Made by a program: the position numbers and the translations under genes
In this document: one piece after another, positions 1 through 9,016 of the stretch
How the letters are laid out: each line of letters opens with the position of its first letter
How positions within the stretch are numbered: position 1 is the stretch's first letter
Assembly (NCBI RefSeq): GCF_001438845.1
Contig: NZ_JQCL01000074.1
Coordinates: 1 to 42,259, forward strand
Source of the DNA: Lactiplantibacillus xiangfangensis
Lineage (GTDB): Bacteria; Bacillota; Bacilli; Lactobacillales; Lactobacillaceae
Direction of reading: 5' to 3'
DNA length: 42,259 nucleotides
The notes under the pieces: generated by a model
Databases searched by the model: none
Told to the model about the DNA's origin: nothing
What the model saw: the letters and a program-made list of their open reading frames with translations, nothing else

Positions 1-191
1 TAATCATCAGATGAATTATTGTATTTCATCTGACAACCATAAAGGGATTATCGCAGATTGCCCGAAACTCAAGGAGATTTTTTTGGCAGGATTTTGGCAG
101 GGAACCAAGTAAATTCTACCCATTTCAACCCGTTTCACTTCGTCTGAAATGCCGTTAAATCAAGCTTTTCACTTCAAGTGATACCTGCATT
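1..191. other. gene-free stretch downstream of guaA, at window edge
   Basis: No convincing gene is visible. It holds a short hairpin (CAGATGAA/TTCATCTG, about 8-34) and a direct repeat of TTTTGGCAGG near 80-101. The stretch directly follows the guaA 3' end, which is a known integration site for genomic islands in several Firmicutes and other bacteria (family knowledge). A short stop-to-stop reading frame on the minus strand around 1-100 could be a fragment of something that continues outside the window, but nothing recognisable can be assigned. Confidence 0.4.
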
Positions 192-1748
192 TTATTCCCA
201 TTCAATAGTCGAAGGTGGCTTGCTCGTAACATCATACACGATGCGGTTAACGTGGTCGACTTCGTTTACGATCCGTACGGAAATCTTTTGCAAGACGTCC
301 CATGGAATCCGTGCAAAGTCGGCGGTCATCCCGTCGATTGACGTTACGGCCCGGATACCGACTGTGTAATCGTACGTCCGGCCATCACCCATGACACCGA
401 CTGACTTGATCCCTGGTAATACCGTAAAGTACTGCCAGATTTCACGGTCTAAGCCGGCCTTTTTGATTTCATCCCGTAAGATATAATCACTATCACGAAC
501 GATTTCAAGCTTATCTTCCGTGATTTCACCAATCACCCGAATCCCAAGACCTGGGCCTGGGAATGGTTGCCGCCACACAAGGGCAGATGGCATGCCTAGC
601 TTTTCACCCAATTCACGTGCTTCGTCCTTGAACAAAGTCCGTAATGGTTCGATCAGCTTGAACTGCATGTCTTTTGGCAACCCGCCGACGTTATGGTGAG
701 ACTTAATCGTTTGCGCCGTGGACGTCCCACTTTCGATGACGTCAGTATACAACGTCCCCTGCGCTAAGAATTCCATCCCGTTTAACTTCGTCGCTTCTTC
801 GTCGAAGACTTGGATAAATTCGTTCCCAATAATCTTCCGCTTACGTTCTGGATCGCTAACGCCAGCTAATTTGCTCATAAACCGTTCTTTCGCATCAACT
901 TTAATGATGTTCAGTCCGAATTTACCTTCCAAACTAGCCATAACTTGGTCAGCTTCACCCTTACGTAACAGACCATGGTCCACGAAAATACTGGTTAATT
1001 GCGTCCCGATGGCCTTGTGTAATAACACGCCAACGACACTGGAGTCGACCCCACCGGATAATCCGAGTAAGACCTTCTTATCGCCAACTTCAGCCCGGAT
1101 CTTTTCGATTTGCATATCGATAAAGTCATCCATTGACCAGTTAGCTTCCGCTTGGCAGACGTTAAACGCGAAGTTCTTCAAGATGTTTTCGCCGTAGTCC
1201 GTGTTCCGAACTTCGGCGTGCAATTGAATCCCGTAGAACTTCTTGTCAACGTTTTGAATCGCTGCGATTGGGCAGTTCTTCGAAGTTGCCACCACGTCAA
1301 AACCATCTGGTGCTTGGGTAACCAAGTCACCATGGCTCATCCAAACTGACTGTTCCTTAGGCGTCCCGTCAAACAAGGTTGACGCGTCGCCGGTCACTTG
1401 GATGTTAGCCTTACCGTATTCCCGGTTGTCAGCTGATTCGACCTTACCGCCCGGAAGCATGTAAGTCATCAGTTGCATCCCGTAACAGATTCCCAAAATA
1501 GGCAAGCCTAAGTTGAAGATCTCAGGATCAACCCGAAAGGCGCCATCATCGTAAACACTGTTGGGGCCACCAGAGAAAATAATTCCCTTAGGGTGGCGGG
1601 CTTTGATTTCTTCAGCGGAAATCGTATTAGGCAGTAATTCCGAATAAATGCCGAAATCACGAATGCGTCGGGTAATCAACTGATTGTATTGACTACCAAA
1701 ATCCAACACAAGAATTGAGTCGAAAGACGCGGTGTCCGTTTTTGCCAA
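192..1748 (-). CDS. guaA: GMP synthase (glutamine-hydrolysing)
   Basis: Converts XMP to GMP with ATP and glutamine, the last step of de novo GMP synthesis in the cytoplasm. The class I glutamine amidotransferase domain comes first, with the nucleophile Cys in GICYGMQL and the His-Glu pair in IQLHAEVRN; lactobacilli use HAE where many species have HPE. The ATP-pyrophosphatase domain follows with the P-loop-like [11 protein letters not shown], and the C-terminal dimerisation domain ends in PSTIEWE. The most upstream start is GTG at 1757, but it lies inside the AAAGGAG ribosome binding site. The TTG at 1748 is 8 bases after that site and gives 518 aa, the usual length. It is a single gene with its own promoter at 1790-1818 and no visible purine riboswitch. 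Confidence 0.97.
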   Translation of the reverse strand: MAKTDTASFDSILVLDFGSQYNQLITRRIRDFGIYSELLPNTISAEEIKARHPKGIIFSGGPNSVYDDGAFRVDPEIFNLGLPILGICYGMQLMTYMLPGGKVESADNREYGKANIQVTGDASTLFDGTPKEQSVWMSHGDLVTQAPDGFDVVATSKNCPIAAIQNVDKKFYGIQLHAEVRNTDYGENILKNFAFNVCQAEANWSMDDFIDMQIEKIRAEVGDKKVLLGLSGGVDSSVVGVLLHKAIGTQLTSIFVDHGLLRKGEADQVMASLEGKFGLNIIKVDAKERFMSKLAGVSDPERKRKIIGNEFIQVFDEEATKLNGMEFLAQGTLYTDVIESGTSTAQTIKSHHNVGGLPKDMQFKLIEPLRTLFKDEARELGEKLGMPSALVWRQPFPGPGLGIRVIGEITEDKLEIVRDSDYILRDEIKKAGLDREIWQYFTVLPGIKSVGVMGDGRTYDYTVGIRAVTSIDGMTADFARIPWDVLQKISVRIVNEVDHVNRIVYDVTSKPPSTIEWE

Positions 1749-1789
1749 GTTGTTCACTCCTTTTGGATTAGTTAATGCTCAATAGGTCT

Positions 1790-1818
1790 ATCATACTGAT
1801 TTCTAAACAAGTGGTCAA
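1790..1818 (-). promoter_or_regulatory. guaA promoter
   Basis: Read on the minus strand: -35 TTGACC (1813-1818), a 17-base spacer, and -10 TATGAT (1790-1795). The predicted leader to the TTG start is only about 35 bases, so there is no room for a purine riboswitch. Confidence 0.7.
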
Positions 1819-1842
1819 TAAATATGAGAAATTTCTTAGGCG

Positions 1843-2766
1843 CTAATACTTACGAAAATAAACAGCGTCAATCACATGGTGCGCAATTTTGTGTAAAATC
1901 AAATCCGCACGATTGCGGGTCGGCAGGATATAATCATTCAAGTTTTTCAAATCAACGTCTTCCCACACCCGCTTCGCCATCTCGATTGCTTCACCATGAT
2001 CGCCAATCGCCCACGGGTAAAAATAGTTCTTAGGATCTTGGAAAGCCGTCTTCATCAACGCCTCAAACCGGTCCAAGTACCACGATTCAATCAGGTCGGC
2101 GTCAGCGTCCACGTAAACCGAAAAGTCGGTGAAATCGCTAATGTAGATCCGCTCGTTAGACGGTAGCTGGAGGACGTTGATTCCTTCGATGATTAAGATA
2201 TCCGGGTGGGTAATGACGTCGAACCGGTTCGGCACGATATCGTAAGTTTGGTGTGAATACACCGGCGCCTTCGCTAGCGGCCGACCACTCTTAACGTCGT
2301 TTAAAAACTGAATTAGCCGTGGCATGTTGTAGCTTTCCGGAAAGCCCTTGCGTTCCATCAGCTGCATTTTCTTTAATTCAGCGTTGGAATATAAAAAGCC
2401 GTCCGTCGTAATCAGCTGCGTCCGTCGATCTGGATACAAGTACTTCAGTAGTATTTCTAGCAAACGCGCCGTGGTCGTCTTCCCCACGGCCACGCTCCCC
2501 GATACCCCGATGATGAAGGGCGATTGTCGGTTTTGACGACGCAAAAAGGACGATTCCGTCGCCCGCCAGGATAAATAGTGCTCAAACTTTGCCTGCAACA
2601 AGTGGGTCACCGGCAAATAAATCTCGCGGACATCATCCAAACTAATGCGATCATTAAACGCTTTAATCTCATGTAAGTTGTCGGCGGTTAACGGCACGTG
2701 CCCGTCGCGGTAAAACTGCTTCCACTGTTCCCGTGAGAAGCGATAATAATTCAATTGCTCTTCCAT
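1843..2766 (-). CDS. coaA: type I pantothenate kinase
   Basis: Phosphorylates pantothenate with ATP, the first and usually controlling step of coenzyme A synthesis, in the cytoplasm. The 307-aa length fits bacterial type I (CoaA) enzymes. The Walker A motif is GVSGSVAVGKTTTAR near residues 95-108. Further family blocks are LITTDGFLYSN, PESYNMPRLIQFL and IIEGINVLQLP. It lies upstream of guaA on the same strand, but guaA has its own promoter between them. An extended -10 promoter (TGCTATAAT on the minus strand, about 2802-2810) lies upstream. Confidence 0.96.
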   Translation of the reverse strand: MEEQLNYYRFSREQWKQFYRDGHVPLTADNLHEIKAFNDRISLDDVREIYLPVTHLLQAKFEHYLSWRATESSFLRRQNRQSPFIIGVSGSVAVGKTTTARLLEILLKYLYPDRRTQLITTDGFLYSNAELKKMQLMERKGFPESYNMPRLIQFLNDVKSGRPLAKAPVYSHQTYDIVPNRFDVITHPDILIIEGINVLQLPSNERIYISDFTDFSVYVDADADLIESWYLDRFEALMKTAFQDPKNYFYPWAIGDHGEAIEMAKRVWEDVDLKNLNDYILPTRNRADLILHKIAHHVIDAVYFRKY

Positions 2767-2900
2767 AGTTGTCTGCCACCATTAGTAAATTAATGGGTTG
2801 ATTATAGCATAAAATATACTGTTTGCCGGGGATTAATTTAACCATAATCAATCATTACATAACTAATCGTTGGGCTCGCAAGTCAAAACACGTCCCTACT

Positions 2901-2932
2901 AAAAAAGCCACCCTGATTAGGATGACTTTTTT
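2901..2932 (-). terminator. rho-independent terminator of the LPXTG gene
   Basis: On the minus strand, AAAAAAGTCATCCT pairs with AGGGTGGCTTTTTT around a 4-base loop, ending in a T tract just past the stop codon at 2942. G-U pairs occur within the stem. Confidence 0.8.
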
Positions 2933-2941
2933 AATAACAAG

Positions 2942-5900
2942 CTAATCTTCGTGCCGCCGGTGACTCGCACCTAATCCAGCTAACAAACCGGTCAAACCAA
3001 GCACACCCACAAGGATTCCGGCTAAGCCAGTCGCCCGTTCATCGGTCTGCGGTAAGGCCGTCGCCTTAGCTTGCGCGGGGGCAACCGTATGATCCGCCTG
3101 ACTAGTTGAAGTTAACGTCCGTGCTGGTCGTGCCGTTTTAACTGGTGCCACTTGTTTCTGAGCCTCGATAGGCGCAGTTGGTTGGCTCGTCTCGCCATTA
3201 TTTCCTGGTTTAACCGTGTCGCTGGTACCAGGTTCCGTAATCGTGTCACCGTTACCTGAATCGGTCGTACTATTGTTATTTCCCGAATCAACCGCGTTAC
3301 CACCGTCGTCTGGATCAGTAATCCCGTCGCCATTGCCCGGGTCGGTTGTTATGCCGTCACCATCACCTGGATTGGTCGTTGTGCCACCGCCGTTATCTGG
3401 GTCAGTCGTTGTACCGCCACCATTATCGGGGTCGGTCGTTGTACCACCGCCGTCACCTGGGTCGGTCGTCGTACCGCCACCATCGCCGGGATCAGTCGTT
3501 GTACCACCACCATCGCCGGGATCAGTCGTCGTACCACCGCCATTACCTGGATCGGTCGTTGTACCGCCACCGTCACCCGGTTGGTCCGGTTTGCCGGCCT
3601 CAACGACTGTAACAACCGCCGTCTGGGTATAGACGTTCCCCACAATATCGGTATACGTGTAAGTTACTGGGTACGTCCCGGCAACGCTGGTATCCACCGT
3701 TCCGCTAACCGTCACTGCACTCACTGTCAGTGGCTGACCCGTTGCGTCGGTTACTTGGACCAAGTTGTCACCCGGCTGCCAAGTATCCCCGACTTTCAAC
3801 TGGCTGTCGGCTACTTTCAGCGTCGCCTGTGAAGCCACCACGTTAACGGTCGCCGTATCCGTCGCTAAGTTTCCAGCGGCGTCCACGTACCGTAACGTTA
3901 AGGTATAGGTTCCAGGTTTCTGAACGTTTGGTGTCCCAGTGGCCGTGATTTGGTTCAAGTTTGCTGCGGAAAGCTGCGTGCCGTCCGCCGCAAACGTCTT
4001 TTGCCAATCGATACTGTCGTTTAACGTCCAGCTGGCTTTTGGTCCAGCGATAATCGTCACGTTTTGAACACCACTCACAACCGCCTTAGTTTTAACCGTC
4101 GTGACCACCGCGGTGAACTGCTGCGTCCGGCCTAAATTGTCGGTGTACGCCAACACAATGGTCTGTGGTTGTCCAATCATGGCATCACTCAAGTCGGGTC
4201 CCGTAACCACTTGCACGTCAGCGTTTTTGCTATCAATTGATTGCCCCGTGCTGTCCGTCGCACTGTCGACGTCACTTAAATAGTCCCACTTAGCGTTCGG
4301 ACCAGCGATGACTTGTGTTGGCTTAGTCGTCAAACTGGCTAGGTCAACGGTCACAGTCATCGTTGCCGTGACAGGATTTCCCACTGCGTCCGTATAAGTT
4401 AGCGTCACCGTTTGGGCACCCGCCTGTGCTGCGTTAATCGGTGTCATCGTAACCCCGGTGAAATCAGTGGTTGCTTTACCGGAGGCGTCGGTCACGCTCT
4501 GTACCAAATCAGCCGCCGTCAGTTTTGAGACGTCTTGTGGCCAAACAACTTGATCATCTTTAGCCGTAATCGTCGCCTGACTCGCAAGTACGTTGACGAT
4601 GGCCGTCGCTGAATGCACGACGCCCTGGTCATCGGTGTACGCGAACGTGACGGTTTGTTGGCCCGCCTGCGTTAAATCTGGACCGTTATTCACATTAGTA
4701 ATCTTTAAATTAGCCCATTCACTGGTATCAATCGCATTGCCGTCGTAATCACTGACACTAGCCAGGTGGTCTAAGTAGTTCCAGGTTGCGTTCGGACCCA
4801 TGACCACTTCACTTGGATCAAAGCTAATCTGAGCTTTTGATTGGGTCACTGGTTGAAAGACCAGCGCACCCGCTAGTAAATCAAATCCGTTCATCGACTG
4901 ACCGTTGAGATCCGTTGGGTACGTCGTATACGACCCATCGCTAAGATAAAATTGACCATATACTAGCTGCCCTTGGAACAACTGCGGGTTAACTAACGTA
5001 TATTGCCAAACAGTTGCCGTGGTGCCGTCAGCCTGTTTCTGAGCAACTTGGTTGGCGTCGGCCACGACCAACGTCCCACTAGCCGTCCCATCAGCTTGAT
5101 AGTAGCGGACCTGATAATTGATTGATTCACCATGAATCCCCTTGATTGGCGAAGTGACGACGACCGTATCTCCCTGTCGATAACTAACGGCCTGTTTGTT
5201 CCAAGCATACTGAAGAAAGCCGGTCACACGTCCACCTTTATGCGCCGATAACGTGTTCAGCGGACTAAAATCGGTAATGCTATTTCCGGCAAACGACGCC
5301 ACCGGATTAGACTGTGGATAATCATTTTCAAGCACCGCTTGCACGAACGGCGCTAAGATCGCAAATTGATGGTTGTTCATTCCGTAAGGATTAATCGACA
5401 TCGACTTAGACGAACCAAAGTCTAAGTCATAGATATAGTGCGGGTCCAAATCAGCAATCGTCCGTAACTGCTCATCCGTTGCGGCCCCCCAGTAAGGCGT
5501 CTCTAACGTTAGCCCTCTCAAAGTAACCGCTTTCAGCGGTGTAAAATCGAAATTCGGCATCTCTTTATAGCTAGCTCCGATTGCCACTTGGAAGTTGACT
5601 GAAACCCGGGATGGCAAATCAGCCAAGGTTTCCAAACCTTTAAGGCTCGTTACCGGCTGAACAGTCCCGTTAACCGAAGTTGTCACATTCAGACTCTGTC
5701 CGTAGCCGTGACCATAAGCTTTGATGGCGGCCTTAGTCAGTAACTGGTCATCCTTCAAGCTCATCCCTTTGCGAACGGCGGCCAGTAAGGTTGGATCTTC
5801 AAACTGGTCACTTAAATCTTGATCATCATCCGCTGGTGCGCCGGGTGCATCCCGCAACGCCTTCTTCTGATTAGGCGCTGTCGGTTGTGCGGCATCCTTG

Positions 5901-6358
5901 TCAGCCGGTGCAGCGGCATCACTGGTCAGTTCATTATTCTGATTCAATTCCTGCCCAGCACCCGTTGCTGGTTTTTCATTATTCTGTGCATCGGACGTGC
6001 CGGACTGTGCTGGCGTTTCTGGTTCAGCCGACGTCTTTTCATCAGGCTGCGCGTCTGACACTGCGGGCTTTACTGGTTGTTCTGAATCGCCTTGATTTTT
6101 CGTTTCAACCTTACCAGTCGTGGTCAGGGATTCCGATTCCACTTTTGGCGTTCCAGTAGTCTTTAACGGTACCGCTGACCCCGTTGATTGACCACTCGTA
6201 ACCGTCGTATCAATGCTGTTATTAGCTGACTCATTCGTGTCGGCTTGCCCCACAACCTGTGTTAACCCCATGGTTGCTACCGTAATTCCGGCAATAACCC
6301 AAAACCGACCTTTTTTATACATCTTGTAATGACGTTTCGTTGTTTGCACTTGTGTCAT
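2942..6358 (-). CDS. LPXTG-type cell-surface adhesin with Ig-like repeats
   Basis: A 1138-aa protein predicted to be secreted and covalently anchored to peptidoglycan by sortase A. The N-terminus has the KxYKxGxxW-type signal (KMYKKGRFW, residues 12-20) and a hydrophobic segment ending in GQA. A Ser/Thr/Gln/Glu-rich stretch follows (about 40-170). Next comes a unique region (about 180-500) with leucine-rich, internalin-like phrases such as LKGLETLADL and TDFSPLNTLSAH. About five Ig-like repeats (500-925) then recur with phrases such as QTVTLTYTDAVGN. A Gly/Asp/Thr linker of 10-residue repeats (GDGGGTTTDP, about 927-1015) spans the wall, and the end is LPQTDE (1102), a hydrophobic segment and RRHED. 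The LPQTxE form is typical of L. plantarum-group sortase substrates. The ligand is unknown. Confidence 0.88.
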   Translation of the reverse strand: MTQVQTTKRHYKMYKKGRFWVIAGITVATMGLTQVVGQADTNESANNSIDTTVTSGQSTGSAVPLKTTGTPKVESESLTTTGKVETKNQGDSEQPVKPAVSDAQPDEKTSAEPETPAQSGTSDAQNNEKPATGAGQELNQNNELTSDAAAPADKDAAQPTAPNQKKALRDAPGAPADDDQDLSDQFEDPTLLAAVRKGMSLKDDQLLTKAAIKAYGHGYGQSLNVTTSVNGTVQPVTSLKGLETLADLPSRVSVNFQVAIGASYKEMPNFDFTPLKAVTLRGLTLETPYWGAATDEQLRTIADLDPHYIYDLDFGSSKSMSINPYGMNNHQFAILAPFVQAVLENDYPQSNPVASFAGNSITDFSPLNTLSAHKGGRVTGFLQYAWNKQAVSYRQGDTVVVTSPIKGIHGESINYQVRYYQADGTASGTLVVADANQVAQKQADGTTATVWQYTLVNPQLFQGQLVYGQFYLSDGSYTTYPTDLNGQSMNGFDLLAGALVFQPVTQSKAQISFDPSEVVMGPNATWNYLDHLASVSDYDGNAIDTSEWANLKITNVNNGPDLTQAGQQTVTFAYTDDQGVVHSATAIVNVLASQATITAKDDQVVWPQDVSKLTAADLVQSVTDASGKATTDFTGVTMTPINAAQAGAQTVTLTYTDAVGNPVTATMTVTVDLASLTTKPTQVIAGPNAKWDYLSDVDSATDSTGQSIDSKNADVQVVTGPDLSDAMIGQPQTIVLAYTDNLGRTQQFTAVVTTVKTKAVVSGVQNVTIIAGPKASWTLNDSIDWQKTFAADGTQLSAANLNQITATGTPNVQKPGTYTLTLRYVDAAGNLATDTATVNVVASQATLKVADSQLKVGDTWQPGDNLVQVTDATGQPLTVSAVTVSGTVDTSVAGTYPVTYTYTDIVGNVYTQTAVVTVVEAGKPDQPGDGGGTTTDPGNGGGTTTDPGDGGGTTTDPGDGGGTTTDPGDGGGTTTDPDNGGGTTTDPDNGGGTTTNPGDGDGITTDPGNGDGITDPDDGGNAVDSGNNNSTTDSGNGDTITEPGTSDTVKPGNNGETSQPTAPIEAQKQVAPVKTARPARTLTSTSQADHTVAPAQAKATALPQTDERATGLAGILVGVLGLTGLLAGLGASHRRHED
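3310..3585 (-). repeat. tandem 30-bp repeats encoding wall-spanning linker
   Basis: Roughly eight or nine imperfect 30-base units encode (D/N)GGGTTTDP(G/D) decapeptides in the surface protein. Units differ mostly at synonymous or D/N/G positions. Such arrays are prone to changes in copy number by slippage, which would change how far the adhesin reaches through the wall. Confidence 0.85.
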
Positions 6359-6432
6359 GATTTGTCGCCCCCGCTGTCAATCACTTTTCCACTATAATGA
6401 TTAAGTATGCTTAAATAAGAACCCTCTTATTA

Positions 6433-6460
6433 ATTATAGTACTGAATCATATTATGTAAA
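6433..6460 (-). promoter_or_regulatory. promoter of the LPXTG adhesin
   Basis: On the minus strand: -35 TTTACA (6455-6460), a 16-base spacer, and -10 TATAAT (6433-6438). The leader is about 70 bases and ends with the GGGGGCG ribosome binding region before the ATG at 6358. Confidence 0.7.
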
Positions 6461-6517
6461 TCAACTTAAACGTATAAAAAGTTACCTATGTTAACTATCT
6501 AAGCATAAAGAAACTAA

Positions 6518-6560
6518 AACACGGGATACGATCGTCAAGCTGACCACCGTATCCCGTGTT
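6518..6560 (-). terminator. terminator downstream of EamA transporter gene
   Basis: A perfect 13-bp stem (AACACGGGATACG with CGTATCCCGTGTT) is followed on the minus strand by TTTTAGTTTCTTT. It separates the EamA gene from the adhesin promoter. Confidence 0.8.
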
Positions 6561-6584
6561 AATTTTATTTCAATTATTTTTCCG

Positions 6585-7460
6585 CTACGCCGCGTACCGA
6601 ACTGATACAAATACGCTCCCTAGGATCAGCGCCGAACCAACGACGAATCCCGGGGTTAAATTTTCCCCCAGCAATAACCAGCCGAGCAGCGTCCCGACGA
6701 CTGGTTGCAATAAGTAAAACAAGCCCGAAGTACTCGTACTGATTAGCGTTAACCCGGCGTTCCACATCACAAACGCAAATGCGGTGGAAATAGCCCCCAC
6801 GTAAATCAAGCAGGTTAATACTTTCAAATTCAAGAAGTTCACACCCGCAAAAGCATCCGGCGTGCTCAACGCAAACGGCGTCAAACAGACCATCGCAATG
6901 ATCGTGGAAATAATAGTAATCTGTAGCGCACTGTAATCGGGCACCTTTTTGATTAGGACAGACATCAACGACCACGTCAGCGCCGCCAAGATCAGCAACA
7001 ACACCCCGACTAGGATGTGTTTGCCGGCGAGGTGAATCCCGACGATCATCACCACGCCTAAAGTCGCTAAAATTAGCGCGAACACTTTAACCCGGTTGAG
7101 TTTTTCCTTAAATAATAGCCACGCAAATAGCGCCATGAAAGTCGGCGTTGAACCGGTTACGACCGCTCCCGTCTGGGCACTGGAAAACCACGTCCCCGTC
7201 TCCTGCATGACAATTGACACGGCATACCCCGTCAGGCCAATCAGCGCAAACCATTTGTAATCCTTAACTTGCACGTGCCACTTTTCGCGTTTTAACAACG
7301 CAAATCCGATTAGAAAAATCAATGCCACCAGATACCGCAACCAGACAAGTTGTAGCGGGTGGATCAACCCAACGACTTCCTTGACCGCCACAAACGTCCC
7401 GCCCCAGATTGCCGCCGCACTACTCAGCAACACTGAGCCTAACACCTTTGAATTCATCAA
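6585..7460 (-). CDS. EamA/DMT-family transporter (putative metabolite exporter)
   Basis: A 291-aa protein with about ten predicted hydrophobic segments in two EamA halves, typical of the drug/metabolite transporter superfamily (RhaT/YdcZ-like). Family phrases are SAAAIWGGTFVAVKEV at the start, SAQTGAVVTGSTPTFMALFAWL at the end of the first half, and TSTSGLFYLLQPVVGTLLGWLLLGE in the second half. The substrate cannot be read from sequence. It is monocistronic, divergent from the GH20 gene, and closed by the terminator at 6518-6560. Confidence 0.88.
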   Translation of the reverse strand: MMNSKVLGSVLLSSAAAIWGGTFVAVKEVVGLIHPLQLVWLRYLVALIFLIGFALLKREKWHVQVKDYKWFALIGLTGYAVSIVMQETGTWFSSAQTGAVVTGSTPTFMALFAWLLFKEKLNRVKVFALILATLGVVMIVGIHLAGKHILVGVLLLILAALTWSLMSVLIKKVPDYSALQITIISTIIAMVCLTPFALSTPDAFAGVNFLNLKVLTCLIYVGAISTAFAFVMWNAGLTLISTSTSGLFYLLQPVVGTLLGWLLLGENLTPGFVVGSALILGSVFVSVRYAA

Positions 7461-7599
7461 CTAACACTCTCTCACACCAAATTTTAACTTTATTAAAATA
7501 ACAGAAAATATTATACCGCTAATTTGGCTTCTCAATTCAACGGATTAGCCGTCAATTGTTACTAATCCAAAGTTTTCTAAACTTTATAGTGCTAAATGG

Positions 7600-7629
7600 T
7601 TGCACTCTGATAAAAAAACTATATATATT
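7600..7629 (+). promoter_or_regulatory. putative promoter of the GH20 gene
   Basis: A TTGCAC -35 box (7600-7605) is followed 16-18 bases later by an AT-rich -10 region (TATATA or TATATT, 7622-7629). A ribosome binding site, GGGGGAATAAAT, precedes the ATG at 7664. Confidence 0.55.
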
Positions 7630-7663
7630 AAACTATTAGCTTTTATTAATTGGGGGAATAAAT

Positions 7664-8761
7664 ATGCACAAATGGCGATGGGGATTACTCACTCTGACGC
7701 TAATCCTAGGAATTAGCCTCATGACACAGTCTGCACAGGCAACTAAGAAATCCAAGGGACTAATTCTAGATAACGCTCGGCAGTATTACTCGGTCAAAAC
7801 GATCCAAGGCTTCATCCGCCGCGTCCATGCTGGGGGTGGGACGTTTATTCAGTTGCATTTAACGGACGACCACCGTTACGGCGTCGAAAGCAAAACGTTG
7901 AATCAAACGACCAAAAACGCCCGTCACAAGGGAAGCGTCTATTATAACCGTAAAACTAAGCTCGCCTTTTTGAGCAAAAAACAGCTCCGCTCCCTTATCG
8001 TTTACGGTCACAAGCGTCACGTCGAAGTCATTCCTGAAATCGATACGCCCGGTCACGCTAAGGCACTCGTCAAATTGCTCAAGACGTCCAGCGCTACCAA
8101 TAAGAAACTGGCCAAAAAAGTCACGACGGGCAATGAGTTGAATCTCCGGTCAGCCAAAACGGCCCCGTTTGTCAAAAAGCTTTTGGGTGAATACGTCGGC
8201 TTGCTCTACCGCGGCCAGCACATGGCCATCGGTGGCGACGAATACAGTGCGTCCACCGCAACTCATCAACCTAACACTGTTAAATATACCAACACATTGA
8301 ACCGTTACCTAAATAAGAAGCACCTCAAGACCACCATGTGGAACGACGGCCTGATGCGCGCAGACTTGAAGAAGATCGACCATAACATCCTGATCACCTA
8401 CTGGAGTTACGACGGTGAAAACGACGACCCCAAGCAGGTCAAACTTCACCGCAAGATTCGGCCAACCCTTCCCCAACTCAACAAAGCGGGCTTTCAAACC
8501 ATCAACGCTAACTTCTGGTACCTCTACATCATTACGAAACCAGCGACGTTCAAGAAGAGTAACGTCAATTACTGGAAAAATGACTTGAAGAAAAACTGGA
8601 ACGTTCAGGTCTGGGATAAGACGAACCACAAAGACCTCGCTAAGAGCAGCAAAAACATCGGCTCGGCCATCTCCATCTGGGGCGACGGCGAGAAAACTTA
8701 CTCGCAGTCCCAAGTCGTTAGCAAAACCGCACCGTTCTTAACGGCCTACTTTAAGCAATAA
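7664..8761 (+). CDS. secreted dispersin B-like GH20 beta-N-acetylglucosaminidase
   Basis: A 365-aa protein with a signal peptide (residues 1-26, cleavage after AQA) and a single GH20 catalytic domain, without the extra N-terminal domain of most hexosaminidases. Size and architecture match dispersin B of Aggregatibacter, which cleaves beta-1,6-linked poly-N-acetylglucosamine (PNAG) in biofilm matrix. Matching blocks, from memory of that protein, are GLILDNARQYYS, LHLTDDHRYGVES, EVIPEIDTPGHAKAL, MAIGGDEYS with the catalytic Asp192-Glu193 pair, LKTTMWNDGL, ITYWSYDGE and AISIWGD. The protein is rich in Lys, unlike its neighbours. It is probably released outside the cell, as no anchor is visible. 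PNAG as substrate is inferred from similarity; another GlcNAc polymer is possible. The gene is monocistronic and followed by repeat elements. Confidence 0.87.
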   Translation: MHKWRWGLLTLTLILGISLMTQSAQATKKSKGLILDNARQYYSVKTIQGFIRRVHAGGGTFIQLHLTDDHRYGVESKTLNQTTKNARHKGSVYYNRKTKLAFLSKKQLRSLIVYGHKRHVEVIPEIDTPGHAKALVKLLKTSSATNKKLAKKVTTGNELNLRSAKTAPFVKKLLGEYVGLLYRGQHMAIGGDEYSASTATHQPNTVKYTNTLNRYLNKKHLKTTMWNDGLMRADLKKIDHNILITYWSYDGENDDPKQVKLHRKIRPTLPQLNKAGFQTINANFWYLYIITKPATFKKSNVNYWKNDLKKNWNVQVWDKTNHKDLAKSSKNIGSAISIWGDGEKTYSQSQVVSKTAPFLTAYFKQ

Positions 8762-8800
8762 CGCCTAACCCCAAAGAGCGTTATTCCTTTATAACCTAGT

Positions 8801-8980
8801 CCGGTTGTCGCTGATAGCATGCGGTCGTGGGACCAGGTTAAGCCTGAGAAACGGTCTTAACCCTCGCCCGGAACAATTGCAAAAACCGCAATTGTCCCGG
8901 ACCGTCCGTGGTCTAAGGTCGGCAAAAAAGCGCCGACCAAATACCACCTTCACGACCGATACTATCAGCGACGACCTCTG
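8801..8980. repeat. multi-hairpin intergenic element E (outer stem plus three hairpins)
   Basis: The outer stem pairs 8804-8829 with 8951-8975 (core GTCGCTGATAG with CTATCAGCGAC, plus CGGTCGTG with CACGACCG). Inside are three hairpins: GGTTAAG/CTTAACC (8836-8862), a 13-bp stem with one mismatch around CAATTGC/GCAATTG (8868-8900), and GGTCGGC/GCCGACC extended by GTGGT/ACCAC (8909-8947). The whole can be drawn as a four-way junction. Its sequence differs from copies A-D, although the GGGACC…TTAAGCC…GTCTTAA order recalls the reverse strand of A. No protein is supported here. A weak hairpin, AACGC/GCGTT (8760-8783), just after the GH20 stop may be its terminator. Confidence 0.75.
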
Positions 8981-9016
8981 GCTATGCCATTAATTACTGG
9001 GGCTAAATAATTTTGT

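Noticed and set aside
3216-3632. Long open frames opposite the decapeptide repeat region of the adhesin
   Set aside because: They are produced by the repetitive GC-rich array on the opposite strand and have no ribosome binding site; the adhesin frame has all expected signals.
8805-8993. 62-codon frame after the GH20 gene
   Set aside because: It consists of the multi-hairpin element E, without a ribosome binding site or protein-like composition.
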